This document shows, piece by piece, positions 60,201 to 64,000 of a stretch of DNA of 64,000 nucleotides. The translations under genes were made by a program, and so were the position numbers. The notes under the pieces were generated by a model, which was not told where the DNA came from, made no database searches, and saw nothing but the letters and a program-made list of their open reading frames with translations. The DNA is from Mermis nigrescens (taxonomy: Eukaryota; Nematoda; Enoplea; Mermithida; Mermithidae): positions 1,812,164 to 1,876,163 of the forward strand of contig JAVLUZ010000150.1 in NCBI GenBank assembly GCA_036768485.1, written 5' to 3'. The first letter of the stretch is position 1. Each line of letters starts with the position of its first letter.

Positions 60201-60813
60201 ACTGCATTCAATGCGTTTTCTCAAATTTCAAAGATTGTTCAAGGCAACTGGGCGAGCCATTGAGCCACCGCCTTCTTACGCCGCGACCGTTAAGAGATAA
60301 AATCAAATCGACTACGTTTTAATAATCGGTCATCGGCCATAAAAAATTGTAAAATAAAAAAACAATCGAAAAATTTTAGCCTACGATGTAAAAATTTTTG
60401 ACTAAAAACTACGCAAAGGTATGAAATTGGCTTCGAATGAATTTTTGAGAAAAATTTTTAGAAGTAAAATGTTGAGTTTTTCGAATGATGGCAAAATGGG
60501 TTGGCGAACTTTCCGTCGCCGTACCATCTTTCGAATGGTCGGCGAAAATTGGTCGAAAAACGAGTCCGCGTAAAAATATTTCTCGACGCCCGCGTTCGCT
60601 CGCCCGAGGGCGCGCGGGAGCCGCGGCTAGAAGCCGCGAAAACGTAGAAACGATAAAAAATAAGCAAATAAGGAGAAGAGAAATCGTAAAAATTAACAAA
60701 GTTCTTAAAAAATTGGAGGAATTGTAAGACGCGCAAGAACCAAAATTTACCTCGAGCAGCGGATGCCGCTAACCGCTCATCGCGCCGATCGTTGGCTTCG
60801 ACGAACACGTTTT
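42075..60813 (-). CDS. ZC3H7: ZC3H7A/B-like CCCH zinc-finger protein, 11 exons, N-terminus missing
   Basis: Likely homolog of ZC3H7A/B, RNA-binding proteins tied to microRNA processing in vertebrates. Minus-strand exons are 60813-60751 (tentative), 56156-56049, 55027-54908, 54505-54312, 52450-52284, 49240-49079, 49021-48739, 48231-47898, 44462-44329, 43432-43233 and 42207-42075. Every junction agrees in phase, giving about 631 residues to TAA. Layout: Ser-rich linker; then three times a Cys/His module with an RCPxDLVLCR-type segment and W-x-x-(V/I)R, each followed by a CCCH finger ending in FA-H-S and EL-x-x-W; then a C2H2 finger (CFLCDDLLEDNAAYETH); then a final CCCH (YCPYAHSYEEL). Vertebrate members have CCCH fingers plus one C2H2, which fits. 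The N-terminal TPR part is not seen and may lie right of 60813 or outside. Introns carry many MITEs. Confidence 0.8.
42735..43015 (+). mobile_element. family P MITE, 3'-truncated
   Basis: Starts cagatttttttttgtac and shares gtacatgtacaaagatggtc and the following 250 bases with the 38243 copy. It stops at gatatcc. Lies in the last intron of the ZC3H7-like gene. Confidence 0.7.
43233..43432 (-). CDS. ZC3H7: ZC3H7-like exon with C2H2 (U1-type) finger
   Basis: Acceptor aatcgtcgcag, phase 0. Encodes LLFCFLCDDLLEDNAAYETH with a second His in PQHRR (C-x2-C-x12-H-x5-type), then VWAHRPPCTSPPFTLCQKH, which begins the last CCCH finger. The 3' end is uncertain. A GT donor after TCAAC at 43233 keeps the frame but is weak. 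Ending at 43254 with a GC donor would give exact C-x8-C spacing. Confidence 0.75.
43500..43662 (+). mobile_element. family C hAT MITE, 163 bp (perfect 8-bp TSD)
   Basis: Starts caggcacgtagct and ends agccacgtgcctg, flanked by acgaaatc on both sides. Only 68 bp upstream of the zinc-finger exon in gene orientation. Confidence 0.93.
43811..43985 (+). mobile_element. family C hAT MITE
   Basis: Starts caggcacatatct and ends agctacgcgcctg. Flanking A/T-rich repeats (caataataaa, tcaataaata) hide the TSD. Intronic, 150 bp from the previous copy. Confidence 0.85.
44329..44462 (-). CDS. ZC3H7: ZC3H7-like exon, linker
   Basis: Acceptor tttctacag and donor gtaagc. It enters in phase 1 and leaves in phase 0. 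Encodes a hydrophilic linker with ApLTNVAKQANGAQNGQ-type composition and HFWSRSPPPTYP. No finger. Recognised because its phases exactly bridge the exons on either side. Confidence 0.75.
44500..45440. other. intron of the ZC3H7-like gene
   Basis: Moderately GC-rich, no further exon found. A ggcgctccgcgcc hairpin-like motif is at about 45285. Confidence 0.4.
45454..45713 (+). mobile_element. family B MITE, 260 bp (perfect 8-bp TSD)
   Basis: Starts catacgagggcagc and ends cacgcccaggtgtg, flanked by gatacaac on both sides. A good reference for the family borders. Confidence 0.93.
45725..47160. other. intronic AT-rich sequence
   Basis: No exon recognised. 46800-46980 contains several ttattcccgagata/ttattctcg-like repeats of a short motif, with variants such as agctattcctggg. 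Confidence 0.35.
47173..47410 (-). mobile_element. family B MITE (perfect 8-bp TSD)
   Basis: Starts cacacgtgagcgtggtg and ends gcccacctatg, flanked by gtggacac on both sides. Intronic. Confidence 0.92.
47585..47756 (+). mobile_element. family C hAT MITE
   Basis: Starts taggcacgtatct and ends agctaagcgcctg. Flanks tcgattat and ttgattat match at 7 of 8. Confidence 0.88.
47898..48231 (-). CDS. ZC3H7: ZC3H7-like exon, Cys/His module and third CCCH finger
   Basis: Acceptor tttttaaag and donor gtaagc. It enters in phase 0 and leaves in phase 1. Encodes CPHPVHFICGQC, VVFGRDVECARGHPW (extra Cys/His ligands), then MCKRVHGGDVCLMPDCFFAH, a C-x8-C-x4-C-x3-H finger followed by SDAEQAIW. The plus-strand frame here is a shadow. 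Confidence 0.85.
48389..48532 (+). mobile_element. family J MITE
   Basis: Starts cagaggcgcattcag and ends cccgcccgccactg. Flanks cgtcctaa and catcctaa match at 7 of 8. Confidence 0.85.
48739..49021 (-). CDS. ZC3H7: ZC3H7-like exon, second CCCH finger (His replaced)
   Basis: Acceptor cctcctcag and donor gtgttc (weak). It enters in phase 2 and leaves in phase 0. Encodes FWRLIRPFAGD, then LCHWLDTQTGCWPQLLCKFA followed by TC: C-x8-C-x5-C with Thr where the last His should be and Cys next to it, then VEELTLWRQQER. Overlapping frames on both strands are shadows. Confidence 0.85.
49079..49240 (-). CDS. ZC3H7: ZC3H7-like exon, Cys-rich module
   Basis: Acceptor ttctttag and donor gtgag. It enters and leaves in phase 2, and is separated from the next exon by only about 57 bp. 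Encodes CTLVNEPSVIREYMGLGKC, FFGCNECVT and HRCNYSLAMLR, parallel to the RCPMDLVLCR segment of the first module. Too short to be seen as an ORF. Confidence 0.8.
49250..50635. other. intron of the ZC3H7-like gene
   Basis: No further exon or family repeat recognised. Becomes AT-rich after 49500. Confidence 0.4.
50640..50841 (-). mobile_element. family B MITE, decayed left end
   Basis: Ends gctgcccacctatg. Flanks cttaccac and cttactac match at 7 of 8. Core gttcgatgagaaacgttg. Confidence 0.75.
50923..51132 (+). mobile_element. family B MITE, left end truncated
   Basis: Begins within cagcaccaaaattctgggg and ends cacgccgaggtgtg. Intronic. Confidence 0.75.
51140..52280. other. intron of the ZC3H7-like gene
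   Basis: A minus-strand open stretch at about 51505-51600 with a gtaggt donor was examined as an exon but its phases (1 and 1) do not fit the flanking exons (2 and 2). Confidence 0.4.
52284..52450 (-). CDS. ZC3H7: ZC3H7-like exon, first CCCH finger
   Basis: Acceptor actcatttaaag and donor gtgagt. It enters in phase 0 and leaves in phase 2. Encodes PCQLCAHAPRFCPNFQKCHF followed by AHS and LELDLWLSEI. Spacing from the second cysteine is C-x6-C-x5-C-x3-H; the extra Cys upstream could be the real first ligand. Confidence 0.85.
52880..53945 (+). mobile_element. family A hAT MITE with nested family P (perfect 8-bp TSD)
   Basis: Starts tagtggcggatctagg and ends aaatccgccgctg, flanked by gttatact on both sides. 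Interrupted at 53324-53774. Intronic to the ZC3H7-like gene. Confidence 0.93.
53324..53774. mobile_element. family P MITE nested in family A
   Basis: Starts cagtgtttttttgtacg and ends aaaaaaccgtg. Flanks cttccagg and atttcagg match at 6 of 8. Carries ggcgcgaagcacc, a damaged form of the shared hairpin. Confidence 0.85.
54312..54505 (-). CDS. ZC3H7: ZC3H7-like exon, first Cys/His module
   Basis: Acceptor tttgatttaag and donor CAG-gtctat. It enters in phase 1 and leaves in phase 0. Encodes YEFCLACNACHDPISKRV, PPHRCPMDLVLCRDRS and HCHWERVRSRQ. This arrangement before a CCCH finger is what led me to the ZC3H7 family. Confidence 0.8.
54908..55027 (-). CDS. ZC3H7: ZC3H7-like exon, Ser-rich linker
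   Basis: Acceptor ttttttgtattcag and donor AAG-gtacaa. It enters and leaves in phase 1. Encodes SVFSSVAKWDEVRG, GSRSSSRSDQPCFP and KVVDQKSVQ. No domain; likely disordered. Confidence 0.7.
55174..55367 (+). mobile_element. family J MITE
   Basis: Starts caggggcggatttagag and ends aagaaccgccactg. Flanks tacgtacg and tacgtatg match at 7 of 8. A short internal duplication of the ccgccccctt part is present. Confidence 0.88.
55400..56040. other. intron of the ZC3H7-like gene
   Basis: GC-richer around 55800-55920 on either strand, but no exon with usable splice sites was found. Confidence 0.35.
56049..56156 (-). CDS. ZC3H7: ZC3H7-like exon, acidic/Ser-rich linker
   Basis: Acceptor tttgcgttaag and a weak donor (gttatt). 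It enters and leaves in phase 1. Encodes PNSPRPSFEGSVSPLAEN and DDNRSTVSCSTRN. Supported mainly by phase and composition. Confidence 0.55.
56411..57004 (-). mobile_element. family A hAT MITE, inverted
   Basis: Ends cactgaagcacttta and gatcgcaccgctg. Flanks ctcaaaac and cttaaaac match at 7 of 8. Confidence 0.85.
57351..57941 (-). mobile_element. family A hAT MITE, inverted
   Basis: Starts caggcgcggatttagg and ends agatccaccactg. Flanks atctaaag and acccaaag match at 6 of 8. Hairpin ggcgctacgcgcc near 57487 and again near 57692. Confidence 0.88.
58072..58697 (+). mobile_element. family A hAT MITE
   Basis: Starts cgtggtggatctagg and ends aaatccgcccctg. Flanks cttaaata and cttatata match at 7 of 8. 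Hairpins ggcgcgaagcgcc at 58314-58326 and ggcgcgtagcgcc at 58556-58568. Confidence 0.9.
59049..59447 (+). mobile_element. family K MITE, shorter copy
   Basis: Starts caggcccgtatccagg and ends caaaatacggctccg. Flanks catgcacg and cacgcatg match at 6 of 8. Contains gctgcgaagcgtcg, a relative of the shared hairpin. Confidence 0.65.
59566..59781 (-). CDS. candidate exon, unknown protein
   Basis: Starts at a true ATG and stays open for 71 residues. Composition is protein-like, with ITLQHLGWGLEGHVMRIGHG and RFIGVGSSNRTRL. A gtaggt after RFIG could be a donor. Not recognised; it sits inside the presumed 5' part of the ZC3H7-like gene but shows no matching phase. Could be a decayed element remnant. 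Confidence 0.25.
   Translation of the reverse strand: MANWNFDFNNHTRISNVKITLQHLGWGLEGHVMRIGHGRFIGVGSSNRTRLSPTPEITKCLTLLFCENLSF
59785..60745. other. unassigned sequence, probably intron
   Basis: Frames on both strands are short. No splice-supported exon found. Confidence 0.35.
60751..60813 (-). CDS. ZC3H7: tentative upstream exon of the ZC3H7-like gene
   Basis: Acceptor ttcttatttag and donor CGAG-gtaaat. It enters and leaves in phase 1, the phase needed to join the exon at 56156. Encodes NVFVEANDRRDERLAASAAR. No domain can be called from 20 residues. Confidence 0.4.
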
Positions 60814-60819
60814 CTAAAT

Positions 60820-61860
60820 AAGAACGGACGTAGAATTAAAAAAAACGAAATTGACGTAAAATGTATATTTTTTAATCGTTTCCAGAAAAAATAATTATAT
60901 CCGCTCGATAAAAATTTAAGTGAAAGCTATAAATATCGGTGTCGATGTTTGAATACGCTTAAGCGATTTACTTTTGAGGCCTTCGGCGAACGAATCAAAC
61001 GAGCGCACCGCGGAGCACGATAGCAACATGTTCCAAATCGTTTGTTCTGAACAAGATATACGCGAATCGTTAAACGTTCAGCGTATTAAGATTACGATCT
61101 ATCGGACAAAATTTCGCGTTCGCGTAATGTTTGGGTTTTTGCACGCATTTTAATTTTACTAATTTCATTTGAAGCGAATACTTAAACAAACGTAGATTAC
61201 GAGTATGTTGAAAATGATCCAACCGATCCAAGTTATACCGAATATATATGACTTCGAGGCCAATTAATCAAAAATTTAAGATTGTCTTAAAACGGTCGAT
61301 TATCGGCGTTATAGGTTTTCCGCTCTTTTTAGACTTTGGAATAATCGACCTTAGTTGGGTGACTTTAAGACGAAAAAGTAAAATGTGAAGATAAAATAGT
61401 AAACCTCGCGTTTATTGGGTTTCGAACACGTAAATGAATGTGATATTACGTACGTCCGCTTTCGAACGCCGCTACGTACAAAGTTCAAGAGATGAGATTG
61501 ACGAGGCGTTCGGCGAGAACACATTTTTTTAAAACTTTGGCGAGCGGAAAATTAAAAAGAGGCGGACGCCCGAGTTCGATCAATGGTCGGACAAAAACAA
61601 TAAATAATACTTCGCATTCGTACCGTACGTTAGCTCGCATTAAGTTCTCGAGAAAAACTTCGAAAACGCTAACGCGGCGATCGCGCCGCGAAAACTTTAT
61701 CTCGAAATACTCGAATCCGAAATAAATAATCTTATTTGGAAGAAAAGCGTCGTTCGGTCCCTCCGGCTATTAATTTTTGTTATTAATCGAGAATGGAAAA
61801 CGGCAGATAGCCGGTTACGTCCCCGCCGTAAATTTTACCCCTATTAAACCGAGTTGAAAT
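60820..61860. other. unassigned sequence
   Basis: Contains a GC-rich, CpG-rich stretch at 61495-61720, open on both strands but without matching splice phase. No family repeat. Confidence 0.35.
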
Positions 61861-61861
61861 C

Positions 61862-64000
61862 ATAGGTAGCGCGTTAGCGGGTACCTATAATATACTTGGG
61901 TACCCCAACATCACGTCCCCCCTCACAGCTATAACGGCCCACATCTGAGAGGTGCGGTTTTTTTAAAAGGTAGATAATAAAAAAACTTAGGACCCCCATT
62001 TTTCTTGTTTACACTCAATACCGAGCGCGTCGTGAGTGTGCAAAATTTACACCAAAAATTCAAATGATTTGCGGAGGGCCAAATTTAAAAATGTTTTCCT
62101 TGATTAGTAGGTTACTAATCTGGTCTTAAAATTTCTTTACACTCAGTAGTTGTTGCACAAGAGTGTAAATTCGACGGCTTTTTACTGTTTTCATGTGCAC
62201 GAGCATATCTAGTTCAGTTTTACATTCTATGCAGTCTGATTGATTTTAAAAGGTAGACGGTTATAAAATCTAGGGGCTTTTTTATTTTTTTGAAACAATA
62301 TTTTTTAAATTTAGAGGCGGTTTATTGTAAACAGTCTGGGACAAAAAAATATTTTCTCCATGCCATATTCTCCACTTAGTAGGCAGAACGTGGTAACTAC
62401 CTGTAAAATGTGCCTCGTACTGGGCACAACACGTCAAAATTTATTTTGTTTCTTTACAATCAATATTGCGTTATTAGTGCAGGTGTAAACTTTACACTGA
62501 AAAATTTTTTTCTGCCTAGAGCGTCGTGGATGATGAATTTTTAAAAAATGTTCTCCGTAAGGTCAAAATAACGAATCTGACCTTTAAACTGTTCTACAGC
62601 CACTGTTTGTTGAGGTATGAAGAGGTGAACTTTGATTTATATATCTATTTTCTAATGCCGATAGATAATTCCGTATTGCATATTGTTTGATCAGATTTTT
62701 CTTACTTGAGAGGTTTTTGACACGTCTTTAATGAATAATTATTTTTATTATCATAAATGCACTATTCTTAAACTCCAGTAGAATGATGAATATTTTTTAA
62801 TAATTGACTAAGTATTAAAATTCGCCGATTTGTCGAGTTGGTGCAAAACCATGCACTTTCGACTTGTTTATGTCAGCCAACAACTCCGCTTATGAGATTA
62901 AAAGAATTTTTCAGACAGAAATGTTTTATGGAGTATGTTAACCAGCAAACTATTCTACAATCAATACGCAATTAGTATCAGGGATTTAAACTTTACACTC
63001 TAGTGGATGAGTAAAAAAAAGATTTTGTCCGAGATTTCTCTGCCAACTTTTTCGATTATGAGTTGGGATGTATTCAATAAAATAGAAATAAAATAACTTT
63101 TAAGGGCTACAGGTCGAAGCAAGCAGCGTTCAAAAAAACGTAATATTGAGTTGTTCATGGGGGTGTAAAGTTCGAAATCTGAGGTGTAAGATGGGCGGAA
63201 AAACAGGTTTTTTCGTATCTTAATTGGTATATCATATCAAAGATTTTGCGGAACATAAGTTTCGCACATTCAAACGTACTACAATCAAAGGGCTACAAAC
63301 TGGCCCAAACCAAATTTATTTACATTCAATGGGGCGTTAGGTTCAGATTTTTAAAGTTTAAAATGTGGTGGACCGTGGAAAATACGTGTTTGTCCATTTT
63401 TTGTTGGCCACTTTCTCTTTTCAGAAGTCGGGCGAGGTCGAATACGATAAAAATAAAGTACTTTCTAAGGGGAACGCGTCACAGCGAATTGCGTTTGTTT
63501 ACATCAACATTTAGCTTTTTCGGGAGGTGTAAATTCAAAAAATGGGGGAGTTGACCGTGTTTCTGTCCTGCTTTTCTGCCAAGTTCTGGCTTATGAGTCT
63601 GGACATATTCTCAAGTCTAAAAATTAACCAAAAACCAATGTGATACGCCAGTTTGTTTGCACTCAACAGTGGTTTAAAGTGGTTTACATCCGATATTTAT
63701 TTGTCCTCGGTCCATTGTGGAGAATTATTCTTTTCATAAATGTTGATCGTAATATCACAGTAATATCAGAATTACGAATCCGACTGAAATTTTCTTTACA
63801 CTCCGTGGTTGTGTAAAGTTTACACTGCATCTTAACTGCATCTTAACTTCTAGAGCCTTGTGAAAGCTTAATTTTTTTTCAAAATGTTCTACGTAAAATC
63901 AGAATAGGGAATCTGACTGTTACTTTTCTATACACCTAGTAGTTGTGTAAAGTTTGCACTATTCATTTGTTGTCAACATGTAGTTTATACTACAAATTTA
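61862..64000 (+). repeat. family D large repeat, copy 2, runs off the window
   Basis: Same start and order as the copy at 18342: cataggtagcgcg, cagctataacgg block, one 460-bp unit, gggctacaaactggcccaaa block, and the distal part with gttgtgtaaagttt motifs. About 340 bp at 62600-62950 are absent from copy 1. Near-palindromes at 62483, 62985 and 63817. Confidence 0.75.

Noticed and set aside
61492..61725. Arg/Lys-rich plus-strand frame of 77 residues and its open antisense
   Set aside because: CpG-rich stretch open on both strands; neither strand has splice phases matching the neighbouring gene or a recognisable domain.

Overview
This is a eukaryotic window, almost certainly from an invertebrate animal. 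It is AT-rich, its genes are split by introns with GT-AG borders, and the spaces between exons are packed with short non-autonomous DNA transposons (MITEs). No tRNA, rRNA, CRISPR array or bacterial-style operon was seen. The clade cannot be fixed from the sequence alone. One 17-base run of N marks an assembly gap at 13230-13246.

Genes. (1) Left end, minus strand, 8853 to 2334 and probably off the left edge: a secreted PAN/apple-trypsin-type serine protease. Four exons with matching splice phases give 329 residues. His57 and Asp102 equivalents are present; the Ser195 exon is not found and probably lies beyond position 1. (2) 24795-24451, minus: the C-terminal exon of BORCS6, a subunit of the lysosome-positioning BORC complex. 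(3) 30945-30652, minus: a complete small single-exon gene for a 97-residue protein I do not recognise, with a TATA box and a poly(A) signal. (4) Right third, minus strand, about 60813 to 42075: a ZC3H7A/B-like RNA-binding zinc-finger protein. I rebuilt 11 exons by hand; the phases agree at every junction and give about 631 residues with repeated zinc modules, several CCCH fingers, a C2H2 finger and a last CCCH finger before the stop. Several of its exons are too short to stand out as ORFs. Weak candidates are a lone plus-strand exon near 8980-9195, a broken Gln/His-rich reading frame at 13096-14430, and a minus-strand exon near 59781.

Mobile DNA. At least eight families can be told apart, many with intact target-site duplications (TSDs). 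These include a 630-bp hAT MITE (family A, 8 copies), a 200-310-bp hAT-like MITE (family B, about 15 copies), a 160-bp hAT MITE (family C, 5 copies), a 165-bp MITE (family J), a 450-bp MITE rich in gtacaaag (family P), a TA-target element with about 172-bp near-identical inverted repeats (family E), Harbinger-like elements, and a degraded Merlin element (34579-36786). Insertions are nested up to three deep (37559-39387), giving a relative order of activity. A larger repeat (family D: 18342-22000, 32960-34440, 61862-64000) is built round the near-palindrome GTGTAAACTTTACAC.

The most striking unexplained pattern is a short GC-rich hairpin, GGCGCGAAGCGCC or its GTA-loop variant, shared by several otherwise unrelated MITE families. 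Its core GCGAAGC is known as an exceptionally stable DNA mini-hairpin.
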